Shown here in pieces: positions 1-11,738 of a stretch of 64,000 nt of DNA (within the stretch, counting starts at the first letter, position 1; the number at the start of each line of letters is the position of its first letter). The position numbers and the translations under genes were made by a program. Below the pieces are notes generated by a model. It ran no database searches. It saw nothing but the letters and a program-made list of their open reading frames with translations, and was not told where the DNA came from. The stretch is from Papiliotrema nemorosa (Eukaryota > Basidiomycota > Tremellomycetes > Tremellales > Rhynchogastremaceae): positions 992,001-1,056,000 of the forward strand of contig JASKOT010000002.1 of assembly GCA_032158125.1 (NCBI GenBank). The letters run 5' to 3'.

Positions 1-231
1 GAAGTTGACTACCAATTCGTCTATCGCGTGACGATCACGTTGCCTGGAGAGGCAGACACGCATCGCCGCAACTCGATACTCGTGCGCAAAAAGGCCAGCA
101 CGCAGATGCTATTCGCCTGCCGTCACGGCTATCATAGCGCAGAGTGTCTGGACATTCCAGGCCTCATTTTCGCCTTTCAACAGCACGAGGATGGAGAAGC
201 GATGGCTCGGAGCAGAGATGCATCTAGGTGA
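1..231 (+). CDS. possible 3' terminal exon of a gene truncated by the window edge
   Basis: Frame 1 is open from the first base to a TAG at 229-231, giving about 76 residues that start EVDYQFVYRV and end in a polar tail. No in-frame ATG-led start is needed if this is the last exon of a gene lying to the left. I do not recognise the family. The opposite strand is also partly open, so coding is likely rather than certain. The following 850 bp hold no other gene. Confidence 0.35.
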   Translation, partial: EVDYQFVYRVTITLPGEADTHRRNSILVRKKASTQMLFACRHGYHSAECLDIPGLIFAFQQHEDGEAMARSRDASR

Positions 232-1097
232 GGGTAACTGTGCATGCATATGAACAGGACGCAGTAGAAGTCTCATAGCCTTGAAGTTGGGTCCAAGTGG
301 GAACACGTATTCCTTTTCAGGGCGAGGTGGATGTGCATGGCCCTGTTTTTGCCGCCGGCACAAGGGGAACGAGTACCCAGCAAGGGTGGGGTGGGGGAAT
401 GCTCGGTCAAGTCGATCCAGTCTGAATCATGATCCCAGTCTGACACTATTGGTACAAAGATCCTCATCGCTATCAGAAAAGACTGTCTCGCATTGTACTG
501 TCCTCATCGTCTTGCTCGGAATCGGCTCGCTCAAAGCGTTCACTGCGAAGTGTCGAGGTCGGAGTTTGTACGGTGGTCGCTGTTGACACACTCAGGGCAG
601 CAGCCAGGAAAACCCTATTAACCGCGTTTCACTCCACCCACTTCTTTGTACAAAGCTCGACACTTTCTTCAGCTCCAATCTTACTCTTTCAGCTTCGACT
701 TGCACCTTTCTCGACAAGGCCAGCTTGTGCCCGCCCGGCTTGAGATTCTATCCTCTGATGTGCTTGGACTTGTCCGGTCACATCGACAGTTTTTAGGGTA
801 TCAGGTTTTTCCCGCTCCAATCGAACCGCCTATCATTTTATTTATCATTATTGATTTCTTTTTTTCCCTTGAAATTGCGTAGTTCGACCTCTTTTTCATT
901 CCCTCGCGGTGAAACTGCTTCACGTTGGGTAGGTCACATCGCATCGACTTGGTATTCTACTTGGCATGGGGCACTCGGGGGACTTGCACTGATATTTCAG
1001 ACCACTTCCCACCTTCACTCTGTTCTGTCTCTATCGATTCTTCTTCTACATCCTGTATCTCTAGTTTGACGTTGTTCCTCCCTGTATCGCTGCCATC
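232..1097. other. intergenic region and 5' leader of the ThrE-like gene
   Basis: No convincing exon was found in either strand. The last 450 bp are pyrimidine-rich (long CT/T tracts at about 640-1080), as is common in basidiomycete promoters and leaders, ending just before the ATG at 1098. Confidence 0.6.
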
Positions 1098-4000
1098 ATG
1101 AACCCCGACGACCCGTACAAGACTGTGGGGAACGAACATACCAACCCCCGCAGCTCCACTCCTCCCATTCTCAACATCGACACGGCACCATCTGAAGAAA
1201 ATTCCAACTCGACCACTGCGAATGCATCTCACGATCTCCCCTCGCCCCCAAACGGCCTGCCCTCGCCTCACGATGTCTCTCCTCACTCTGCGGCCGCGAC
1301 GACTCCTGGTGGGACATTGCTCGTTCCTGGCTCGGTGCCGGGTGCAAAGACACCGCGGCGAGTACAGTGGACATCAGACTCTCACATTGTCTCGATGCAC
1401 GAGATAGAACCGGTAGACTCCAACACTGTAGGAGAGGACAATCTCCATCATCTCGATAGCGCACTAGAACGGCATCGCTCTCGATCATCGGCTCGACGAA
1501 GACCGCCTAGTATGCTTAGCAGCGCAGCTTCCTCTGCTGGGGAAGTCACAGATGGAGAGGATTATGATTACAGATTGGACGTCGACCCACCGCCACTTCG
1601 ACCCGTCACATCGGCCGGGTCACAAGCCAATAACGAACCGTCGAGCTTGCAGCAGTTGCTTGGCAATGACATCAACCAACACGTCACGGAATACATTGCA
1701 CCTGGGGAGACGGACGGTTTGCCTAATGTTCAAAACATGACGGAAAACACCTCGAGTACCGCTACCGATCTCATCCGGGCACATACTGGGAAATGGGGCG
1801 TGTTGCGCCGACGAGTCAAGGGCGCTAATACGGTAAATCGAGCATTTGGTAACCGGAATATGAATGCTGGAGATCCGGAGAAGACCGAGGACAGTTCGAG
1901 AGAGAGAGATCAGGATGCTTTTGCGGCCCGATACCCTGGTCCCGACACGCAAGCTCATCGAACAGAGGCAGAGGAAGATGCGGAGAATTACGATCGATTC
2001 GCCAGAAGAACCTCAATGGCTCCTCAGCCCGGACTCAACGCTATGCCCGGAATGCCAGGTGGCACGTCCATCCTGTCATCCCTTTTGGCACTGTATGGAC
2101 AGCCTGACATACCCGACTCGGGAACCACCTCAGCCGCTTCATCTCGACCCCCTTCGGAATATGGCGACTCGTCGGACGACGAAGAGCGAGAACACAAGGC
2201 GGCGATTCTGGCTCAAGCTGCTCGAGCTCAACAAGGACGCAAAGGTTCAATCTTTGATCAATTGAGGAAGAACTCTTCTTCTCCTCCATTAGAGACTACA
2301 CCCGATGGTCGTGAGGCATTGGAGACCAAACCTGCACACATGTTCATGGGATCACACCACAAATCACGATCCACTACATCACTGGTTGATCGCATGGAAC
2401 GAGACCGATCTGGCGATTCTACTCCCAACTTTATGTCTGCATTCAAAAAGGCCAAAAGCCAGCTTGAAGATGCCGACCGACCCAAGGCTGCACGATCGGG
2501 AGCTGGGGTATTCGGTGCCCTTATGCAAAACACAGCCAATCTTTCGGCAGTCGCTACTCCCGCTGCATCCGTGTTGACCCCTGCCGCTCGTCGACCTGGA
2601 TACCAACTGAACAGGTTCTCGCTACCGGCTGAACCCGATGCCAATATTACAAAGCCTTGGAGACCACCATCGAGGCCTTCTTCCCGGACTGGATCACGAC
2701 CTGGATCGGTCCATTCATCCACAGCAGTGTCGACCGGATCTCGAGATGACGACTCGCCGCGAGGTGGTGATCTGCAGAAGACTCTCTCGTCTGATGATGT
2801 TTACTCGCTGAAGGAGAAGGCGAAAAAGACGCCAAAGACGCTCACCTTGGACTCGATACATAAATTGCCCGGCGCCGCATTGAAAGAAGGTGGAAAGACG
2901 CTCAAAACGGCCGAAAGGTGGATCATGACGGGTGGAAAGACTCCTTTGCTCACTCCACCGGAGAAAGCCTTGACGGATTACTTTACTCGACCTTTGACCG
3001 AGGAGGAGTTGAGAAGACGTGAGAGGGAAAAGGAGAAGAAGCGCCGAAAGAAGGCCAGAGAAGCTAGGAAGAAGCAGGAGATTTACGTGAGTGCCCGATC
3101 ATCTGACTTTGTCGTCAGCTAAACATCAGATCATACAACATGTCGCTGCGCTTTTGTCTCGACAGCAGTTCATCATGAAGCTCGCTCGGGCGCTCATGAT
3201 GTTCGGCTCACCCTCTCATCGACTCGAAACGCAAATTCAAGCAACTGCCAAGGTTCTCGAGATCAATGCGCAGGTTGTCTATCTCCCTGGAGTCATGCTC
3301 CTCTCGTTTGGTGACGAAGCGACTCACACATCCGAGACGAAATTCTTGAAACAAGCCACAGGTCTCGATCTCGGTAAACTCCTTGCAACGCACAATCTCT
3401 ACTGGAACGTGGTGCACGATCGGATCTCGGTAGAACAGGCCAGCAAAGATCTTGACATCCTCATGACTTCTCCGGTATACTACAACTGGTGGCAGACGAT
3501 CATCATCGCTGCTTTCTGTTCGGCCTTCATCACTGTCATCGGTTTCAACGGTTCTTTCATCGATGCACTCATGGCCATGCCGTTGGGCATGTTGCTCGTC
3601 GTCATCCAGATGGTCTCTGCTCGAAACGACATGTTCAGCAATGTCTTCGAAATCGTCATCGCGACTGTCATTTCGTTCTTGGCCGCTGCGTTAGCCTCGA
3701 CAGAGAAATTCTGTTACACTGCCTTGGTATCCGGTGGAGTAGTGCTCATCCTGCCTGTGAGCGCCATCAACGGTCGACTGCGTATATACTGACTACTAGG
3801 GTTACATCGTCTTGACGGGTGCTTTGGAGCTGGCTTCGCGTAATGTCACCGCGGGATCGGTTCGAATCGGATATAGTGTCATTTACTCGCTCTTCCTGGG
3901 TTTCGGAATCTCCATCGGAGCTCAGCTCTACCGCACAATCACTGGTCTCGAGGTTGTCGGCGCGGACAACAACTTTACGTGTTCCGTCACGCACAGCAAT

Positions 4001-4610
4001 GCTCCATGGTATCAGAGTACACCATCGGGTCTATGGTGGATTCTTTGCGCACCCGGTTTCTCGCTGGCCATCTCGATGAGGAATCAGCAACCTCTATTCG
4101 CCAAAGAATTGCCAGTCATGGTGCTCATTGCCTGTGCTGGATGGGCCTCGAACCACTTCTCCGGTCTGGCATTCCCCAATAGGTCAGACATGACTTCGGC
4201 TATTGGCTCTTTCGTTGTGGGTACCCTCGGAAACATCTACGGACGATTCTCGAATGGATCTTCCTTCCCAGTGACGGTCGCTGGTATCCTATTTCAGCTG
4301 CCCTCAGGTTTGTCCAACGGTGGTATCTTCAAGTAAGTGATACGACGATCAAAGGTGAGGAGCTTGAACTGATGTATCAGCTTTGCTGCCCAGTCCAGTA
4401 GCAGTGATACCGCCACTACTTATGCTACGGGATTCAGCGTTGCACAACAACTCGTGGCTGTCGCTATCGGTCTGACCGTCGGTATGTCGAGCTGCTCATC
4501 ATTTCAAATTGACCATGAGCTGACCACGCGCAGGATTGTTCGTGTCTGCCGTTGTCACTCATCCCTTCGGAGGTGGAAGAAAGCGAGGATCCGGTATCTT
4601 CTCTTTCTGA
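1098..4610 (+). CDS. PRM10: ThrE/Prm10-type integral membrane transporter
   Basis: Predicted 1108-residue protein of the threonine/serine exporter family (fungal pheromone-regulated membrane protein 10 type). Exons are 1098-3086, 3130-3756, 3800-4332, 4381-4481 and 4534-4610; frames join without a shift. Residues 1-660 are a disordered Ser/Pro/Arg-rich cytosolic region ending in a strongly basic stretch. The conserved part begins with FIMKLARALMMFGSPSHRLE and is followed by several hydrophobic segments, for example WWQTIIIAAFCSAFITVIGF and FPVTVAGILFQLPSGLSNGG. The family is annotated as amino-acid exporters in bacteria; the fungal substrate is unknown. The long N-terminal tail makes it far larger than bacterial ThrE. 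Start chosen as the first ATG after the CT-rich leader. Confidence 0.85.
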
Positions 4611-4928
4611 TCGACGTCATTGTCTTGTCGGCCTTATGTCAAGGACATTTACATACTCATTTTTTGTCGAACATTGTCCGACCATAGACATTTAGAGAAG
4701 CGTTGACATTCAAGTGTTAGAATAGTACAATGTATTTCTAGGCAAGGATGTATAGTCATGAATGTGCCGTCGAGGGGATCGACGGGTGAACACGTGACCA
4801 TGACGTATGGATTCGAAGGACTGCTCAACTTCGACGGCCTCGACAAAGCAACGTTTCTCCTGTCCATCCAACTCAACCACCTTCCCGGTCAATCTCGATG
4901 AGCTAGTCTGAGAAAGGAGAAGAACGAT
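4611..4928. other. intergenic spacer (3' end of PRM10, promoter of NVJ2-like gene)
   Basis: 318 bp with no supported exon. It must hold the terminator of the left gene and the promoter of the right gene. Confidence 0.5.
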
Positions 4929-7900
4929 ATGTGGTGGCCTTTCCAGTGGCTGGTGATATACGTCCTGGGAGGACTCACCTTTGTCCCGTTGTTGATCGTC
5001 ACTGTCATTTGTTCGTTGTGCCCATCTTGCCCGTATCTTGTGCTGATTCCCTCAGGGTATGTCTTGACGTACGGCTCTGTGCCGGTGGGAGACGATGATC
5101 CGGCCAAAAGAGTCAAAGCTCAACTTCAAGCTGAGAATGAACGCGAAGAGTTGGTGGAGAAGGAGAAGAACAAGGCGGCTACGAGTACCGGACCGGTGAA
5201 ACCTTTGTCGGGATGGTTGACTGTCCGAAGGCAATTTGCCCCGGCTGCGAATACATCTTCCATTTTTCTTCCTACTACGACTACTACCTCGACTCCGAAT
5301 ACCAATATAGCCAACAGCAAAGTCGACATCGGCTCTCTGGACGTGCCGACGGACGGGGAAGATTCCTCGGTGGACAAGGATGATATATCTCTCAAATCAG
5401 GAACCTCGACCCCTAATCCAATTGGAACACCGTCCAGTTCAGCCACTGCTGCCTCCATCGTCGCTCCGACCACGTATTCTGCCCGTATAGCCCAGACTTA
5501 TCGACAAGTCATGGAATCCCGTCAGAAAAAGGAGACTGCCCCGAAAGAATACCTATTTGGAGTCCTCAAAGGTTCCGTGTTGTTCTTGTACGAGGACGAA
5601 GCCCAATCAGAATGCGTGGCGGCTATAGGACTGGAGAGGTACATCGTAGGTGTAGAAGGTAAAGAAGGAGGGAGGTTTGAAGGCAAAGATGCAGAGATGT
5701 TTGCCAAGCGGAACGCTGTCGTATTGAGGGTTTGGGAAGGTGGAAAGGATGGAAAGAACGGGTTACCAGTCTTGACTAAGGGTATGGGTACTGGAGTGGG
5801 AGGAGATGCGGGGCAAAAGGAAGATGCCAAAGAGGCTGAATCCGCACCTTGGTTCTTGTTCTCCAAATCGAACACCAAGTATGTGCAGGGCGGAACGCAA
5901 ACCACGGGAGGTCGGACACTGACGTGATAGGCTGGAAGATTGGTATCTTGCTTTGACTCAAGTCTCAGCTTTGAAACCTTCGACTCAGGGGGTTTTCTCG
6001 GAGAACGATATGCAGGCATTGGTGGATACGATAGATACGGAACCCGATCCGATACCCATGAGATGGCTGAATGCCATGCTCGGTAGGGTCTTCTTTGGAC
6101 TGTATAGGACAGAAGCACTGGAACAGGTGAGCCACCCAAGTGAATCGTCTCCGCGGGCAATGTAGCTGACTCGCCAGTTTATCATCAACAAGATCATGAA
6201 GAAGTTGTCAAAAGTCCCTCGTCCGAATTTCCTTGGACCGATTGTCATTCGCGAAGTCAACGTGGGAACCTTTCCGCCTATGTGAGCTGATGTTTTCACA
6301 TTGACGCAATAGCTGACGAGTCTAGCTTCTCAAAACCCATGCTTAAAGATCTCACGGCGGAAGGGACGGCTGCGTTTGAAGTTCACCTCAACTACCGCTC
6401 TCGAGTAAATCAGCCAAACTCTGAGGTCCGCATAACCATCGCCACCACTGCGACGATCCCTACAGGTTTCAAGCCTTATGTCGTCGATTTGGTCCTCGCT
6501 GTTGTGCTCAAGTCTTTCGAGGGGAACATGATCATGCAGATCAAGAAGCCTCCCAGCAATCGGGTCTGGTACGGTTTCACCCAAATGCCAAAAATGGAGG
6601 TGGAAGTCCAGCCAGTAGTCAGCGAAAGAAAAATCCAAATAGGAATGGTCCTCAAGGCGATAGAAAAGCAGCTCCGAGATGTGGTAAGTTGTCGCATCGG
6701 GCTGACATGCTAACACGCCAGATTGCAGAATCGGTCGTGTTGCCAAACATGGATGATTTCGCATTCTTCGATACTTCAGAGCTGGACATCCGTGGCGGCA
6801 TCTTCTCGGTAGCCGGGAAGAAAGTTGACGGATCGGTGGTCGATATACCAGCAGGAGGTACGGAGCCTCCTACTCAGCCCGGAGTCGAAATACCAACCTC
6901 GGCGGAAGACCCAGCTTCTGCAACGGCCGAGACACCTGCGCTGAGGAAACGTCGACCGACAAAATCACAGACGATGGGACCTCCTGGTCTCGAGCAGGAA
7001 AAAGAGCCGGAAGGCATCCCTCGGATAGATACAGCTCCGGCGGGATTTTTGTTTAACCAAAACAATACTTCATCGTCTACCATACAAGCCACAAAGAAGT
7101 GGCTCGGCAACGCGGCCAGGCCCTCCTCAATCTCATCTCTCGCTGGAATGGGGGTCAGTAATGCATCAAAGGAAAGCTTTGACAGCTACCGTTCCAAGAG
7201 CGTCGAGCGAAATCCAGCGCATGTTGCTGGACCTTCAGCTGAAGGTCCAAGCAAGCCGCTACTGGCATCTACAGGAGCCGAAGGGAAGAATCGCGAAGTC
7301 GGACTGGGTATATCTACGGACACTCTCATTGCCAAACCGTCCCAAACTTCACCTCAAGGTCCGGCAAGGACTTCTTTCGACTCGTCGTCCACCGCTACAT
7401 CTTCGACGAATCGCGGACTACCGGACTCACCGACGAGTAGCACCAACACATCTTCTCTTATCACCTCTCTTCGAGCTAGGGACAAAAAGGCGATCCAAAG
7501 TCAGGTGACTACCGCACGAGATGCCATGAAGAAGTGGGGAGTCAATTGGGCTGCAAAGAAACGCACTCAATTTGGTGGTACCCTAGATGAGGAACCAAGT
7601 GACCGGCCAGCGGCAGTATATCGTCCGCCAGACGAAGACGAGCTCCATAAAGGTGGTGATGCGGGGCTGTCAAAGTCAGCTGAAGCACCCAAATCGCTAC
7701 AAGATCGATTGAATGCTGCTGCGGCTGCAGCTGCGGCTAATCGACCCAAGTCTGGATCGGTCTCATCTACGTCGCCCTCTCAAAGTACGGCCGGGACCGT
7801 ACCTCGACCGACCTTGCAACCATCTCCTAGCAAGTCAAGCGTCAGCTCGTTTGGTTCCTCGCCGCCTCAATGGACCCTTTCTGGTGCGGCACCCACCACT

Positions 7901-8698
7901 GAGATTGCCAAGGCGGATGTTGCGGCAAAGTCGGGTGGCATTGGCACCTCTGCTCAATCACATCTAGGACAAGTGAATGATCAGGCTCAATCAAAGATGA
8001 GAGAAAAGACGGAGAGGAGTGGATCGGCCTCAAACCCGGTGTTGACGCAACCCATTGCGGGGAAGACGATGATGGTGCCAAGGGTACCGAAACGACCGGG
8101 AGAGGTCATAGCGATCGGCTCTTCCTCTTCTGGAATCACGAGGCGAATCTCGGGCAGTGAACAAGATGCAGAGAACCCAAAACTCGATGGACCCCCGCCA
8201 TTGCCTGTGAGGAAGTCACAAGAGATGGACAGGCCGGAGCAGTTGGAGAGTACCGTCCTTCCGCCCAAACTTCCTTCGAGAAAGGTCTCACCAGAGCCGA
8301 CTGCTCTGCACAAGAATTCGACGGAAGCTTCGGTATTGGCCACATCTACGAATAGTGATACAAGCTCATCGCCCTCTCCGCCTGAACTGGTCGAGATGTC
8401 CAGGTCGGACTCTGCCCCTGCGAGTACGGCGGTCCCTCCCCTACCGCCTCGATCAAGCGAAGCTCAGAAGGGAGATGTCAGCTCCATCACAGGTACAGAC
8501 TCGAACGCAGAAAAGGAGGGGACATCATCATCGACAGGACCGCATGCGATGAGTGAAGGAGCTTCAGACGAGGTATCTGAGTCTGAGGACGCTTTAGTAC
8601 ACGGGGACAATGGGGATATCATTGCGGTCGGCGACGTTCTGGCAAAAGCTGAGGGTGACCAGCTTGATCGAGAAGAGTCGAAAGAGGTCACAAGCTGA
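4929..8698 (+). CDS. NVJ2: Nvj2/TEX2-like PH and SMP-domain lipid-transfer protein
   Basis: About 1194 residues (1179 if a probable 45-nt intron at about 5010-5054 is removed). Exons: 4929-5878, 5931-6126, 6178-6281, 6326-6683, 6722-8698. Order of parts: an N-terminal membrane anchor (WPFQWLVIYVLGGLTFVPLL), a split PH-like region (SVLFLYEDEAQSECVAAIGL ... KLEDWYLAL), then the SMP domain starting near MRWLNAMLGRVFFGLYRTEA with PNFLGPIVIREVNVGTFPP and ending near VVLPNMDDFAF. SMP domains carry lipids at membrane contact sites; Nvj2 acts at nucleus-vacuole and ER-Golgi contacts. The last 620 residues are disordered, Ser/Pro-rich, with an alanine run and three PxxPxR motifs. Family assignment is firm; the site of action here is inferred. 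Confidence 0.9.
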
Positions 8699-9057
8699 TT
8701 CTGACCATTGTGGAGATCTCTCTTGATGCATGTTGTACTATACGCAAAGTCTGTCCTCGATCCCTTCGTACATGGCATGCTCGGTCGAGGCTATAGAGCG
8801 GCGTTTGGCGATTACCCAAGCATGTTGGGTGGCGACTGAAGAACGACTCGGCATTGGCGGCACACGGACGATCGAAGAGAGCGGATAAGATGAGGGAAAT
8901 CCCTTGGCCATGTTGTGAATCGTCCTACTCTTGCATCCATCTCATTTGCATCTTATCACGGAAACGGTCTATCGGAATCCTCGGACATCTCGACTAGCAC
9001 CCACCTTTTAGATCCATTGCTTTTGTTTCAGCTTGGTCATACGAGTATCGACTCTGA

Positions 9058-10032
9058 TCCATCTCCTCGCTCATATCTCCCTTCACCACGTCGTCCATAC
9101 TCCCCTTCCTCACCAAACGGCGTTCCGACTATGACTTAGCCGTAAATCCCGATACAAAGGGGAATAATTCCCTCTCTCGAGCGGCGACGTATCAGGCGGT
9201 CATTATAGCCCTCGTAGCGGGGGCTATATTACTTATAGCCCTGTTCTCCATCATATACAGAAGGAGAAGACGAGCGCAATTCCTAGCTCAGATCAACAGA
9301 GCTACAAGGGCGAGAGACGAAGGGAGATGGGGGTGGGTAGAGATGAATGATGGGAGGATGGTTCAGGTCAGAAGGAGGGATGGGGGAAGGAATACAGGTG
9401 CGGGTATAGGTGGGAAGGGGGAGATTGTAGGTGTCGAACCGGTCGTTTGGGATGTGGGGTTGGGTAATCGGGAAAGGGAAGAATATGGGGAGAAGGAGGG
9501 ATTGGTGGTTAAGAGTGATGAAGAGGAGGTGGATGAAACGAAGGAGGATGTTGAAAAGGAGGAAGAGGTCGAGGTTGAGGTGGATGGATCTTGGGGTGAA
9601 GAATGGAAGGTCAGTCCCAGAGTTCGTGCTGTCGATGTCAAGCTGACCGAGCAGCCTCTGTCAGCTACTGTTCTCGATCATACCACTTCTTTCGAATCGA
9701 ACCCTACCTCAGCGTCGAAGGAGGGACGGCCCACCGGAACCAGAACGCTCGACCTGTCGGTACTCATAGCCATGCCCAGTCCCGATACCGTGCCCACCCA
9801 TTCGACCAATTCATCGACCACCTCTATATCTTGTGAAAAGCCTCTCCATCTAGACGACTATCCCGTCCAACATCGTCTCCCCCCGGACTACGATATGCTG
9901 CCCGTGATGGAGATAGGGAGTACAATCGCCAGGGTCAAAGTTCGTGATCACGAGTCGGCTTGGGCTCAAGTGACCAAGGACGTGGATGAGAGACATAGAC
10001 GTAGGCAGAAAGCCCAGTCGGGGAGGCGTTGA
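9058..10032 (+). CDS. single-pass membrane protein of unknown function, 5' exons unresolved
   Basis: A frame open from 9058 to the TGA at 10030-10032 encodes one clear transmembrane helix (VIIALVAGAILLIALFSIIY, about 9199-9258) followed by a basic stop-transfer cluster RRRRRAQ and a Glu/Lys-rich cytosolic tail. The last in-frame stop upstream is at 9055-9057, so the true start is in an upstream exon; a TAG acceptor at 9137-9139 with a nearby TATGAC branch site is plausible. A Ser/Pro-rich frame at 8918-9136 may be the extracellular part. Topology suggests a short outside region, one helix and an acidic inside tail. I recognise no family. Confidence 0.6.
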   Translation, partial: SISSLISPFTTSSILPFLTKRRSDYDLAVNPDTKGNNSLSRAATYQAVIIALVAGAILLIALFSIIYRRRRRAQFLAQINRATRARDEGRWGWVEMNDGRMVQVRRRDGGRNTGAGIGGKGEIVGVEPVVWDVGLGNREREEYGEKEGLVVKSDEEEVDETKEDVEKEEEVEVEVDGSWGEEWKVSPRVRAVDVKLTEQPLSATVLDHTTSFESNPTSASKEGRPTGTRTLDLSVLIAMPSPDTVPTHSTNSSTTSISCEKPLHLDDYPVQHRLPPDYDMLPVMEIGSTIARVKVRDHESAWAQVTKDVDERHRRRQKAQSGRR

Positions 10033-10195
10033 GGGAATCTTGTAGCTCGTACATCTCGCTGAATGTCTGTCGGATCCATTTCACTTGTTCAAGTATAATT
10101 TATCCGTTATACTGCTTCATCGATGCATGGCATACAACTCGTCTTGCGCTTCTGCGGTATCCTATCTGGGCATGGCAGTCAGAAACTTCAGTCAA

Positions 10196-11481
10196 TCACT
10201 CGTCATCATCATCTTGCTCAGCCTCCTGCTGCTGTCGTCTTTTCTGGAACAAATCGGCTCGACGTTGTAATCCCGGATCGTCCTGAATCCCATCAGCAAT
10301 GATCTCGCTATTGCTTTGCCTAGTCACCTTCAACAGATCTGGCGTCACAATCTGACTACATCCAGCCACGGGACATTTGGTCTGTCTTCGTTTATTGATC
10401 GCTTTGGATTGGTCCAAAATGCCCATGATTGCCGCTTTCGAGTAAGAATGCTTGCAAGCAGAGCTGCCTATCAGTATGGGGTGATGCTGGAGATGAAAGG
10501 GTAACTGACCAAGTCATGGCGTTCTCATAGGGTTTGAGCGTAAGAGGGCATCGGTAATTCTGCGTTTGACCACCCATTTCAATCTCATCTTCGTCTTCAT
10601 CTCCGTCCCTCTCTTCATGAGGTAGCCAGTGGGACATGGGCGGACAGGCTTCTTCTTGATGATTCACTTCCTGCGTGGTCAGCGGGACTATGAATTGCAG
10701 AGTAGAGCGGGAAGATTTACCCAGATGGTCGTCCTGAAATCCATGTACGCCGGATGGTTTCGATCTGTACAATGTCAGACCGTACGCTCAGACCTTTAAA
10801 GACAGGCGAGGCGAAGGAGGCATGGGACGAACATTTTTGACGAGATGTCTTGGCCATGTACGCTTCCTCCGCCTGTTTACATTGCTCAGAGTATGTACTC
10901 ATCGGATCGATCTGGCATTAGCACTGGTGATATACTCCACGAAGAGCGAAGCGTACCAGAGGTTCATTCTGACGAAGTTGCATGGTCAGGCCTTCCAGTA
11001 CTTTTATCCTAATCTCAAGGAGATGTATCTTGTCGAGGCCTTGTTGAAACTCCCGCTCGAGCTCCGTGACCATCTACAGGCTTAGCAACCTGATCATGCG
11101 GTTCAATTAGCACATAGCGGCTGACCTCATCATCTGGACTGGCATCCTCGATTGCTGCAGCTCCCAACTTGGTCTTCTCATTTCCTTCCTCGGCGCGACG
11201 CAGGACTTCCTTGACCTTGTTGATCAACCCGGACAGCTGAATACTTAGTGTCTTGCATTCCAATCCAGTGATACCTGAGTCTAGTGACGTACGAAGGTGA
11301 TGGTGGGCTGCGACTTTTCGATAGGCTGATCTCGAAATGTATCGACCGTCCATCCGTCTTCCGCTTCTTCCACTATGGGCTTTGAACGGGCCTCATCTTC
11401 CCCATTTTCGTCCACATCCTCTCCAAGACGTGTACCTCGGGTCCTCGATGGTCCTGCTCGTGCATTTGGTGGGATTGCCAT
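10196..11481 (-). CDS. NSE2: NSE2/MMS21 E3 SUMO ligase of the SMC5/6 complex
   Basis: The C-terminal SP-RING is clear: [14 protein letters not shown], then [16 protein letters not shown] and [17 protein letters not shown], the zf-Nse pattern. Upstream [12 protein letters not shown] matches the conserved motif before the RING. Nse2 sumoylates targets during recombination repair and rDNA maintenance. Exons in transcript order: 11481-11293, 11236-11126, 11073-10957, then an exon from about 10911, then the motif and RING exons to the TGA at 10196. The junction just before HPAY is uncertain: the frame needs a 1-nt phase, met either by a 29-nt intron or by a 77-nt intron with a weak GTCAAA donor. 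An in-frame ATG also exists at 11640; 11481 is preferred because it starts a normal-looking N terminus. Divergent from RFA1. Confidence 0.88.
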
Positions 11482-11738
11482 GGTCTTCCGTAGTGAGTAT
11501 AGGCAAGAAGTCGAGTGAGGTGGATGAGGTGGGGTGATTGGGGTAGTCACGTGATTTTCCTTCCCCGACGCGTTGACGACGCGTGAATCAACTCTCCTCA
11601 TGTTGCCGCCAGTTGACTCATCCCCCCCTCCTTCTTCCATCTTTCTTCCATCTTCGATCTACAACTCCACTTCGCATCGGCTTTGGCTACGACCAACGTT
11701 GAGAAGAGAAGAGGAATCAGAGTAGAATAGACTCCAAC
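11482..11738. promoter_or_regulatory. divergent NSE2/RFA1 promoter with two MCB (ACGCGT) boxes
   Basis: The 257 bp between the two start codons contain ACGCGT at 11568-11573 and 11579-11584 (11 bp apart) and a CACGTG E-box at 11548-11553. In yeasts, MBF binds ACGCGT to drive G1/S expression, and RFA1 is a classical target. Binding here is inferred from sequence. Confidence 0.65.
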
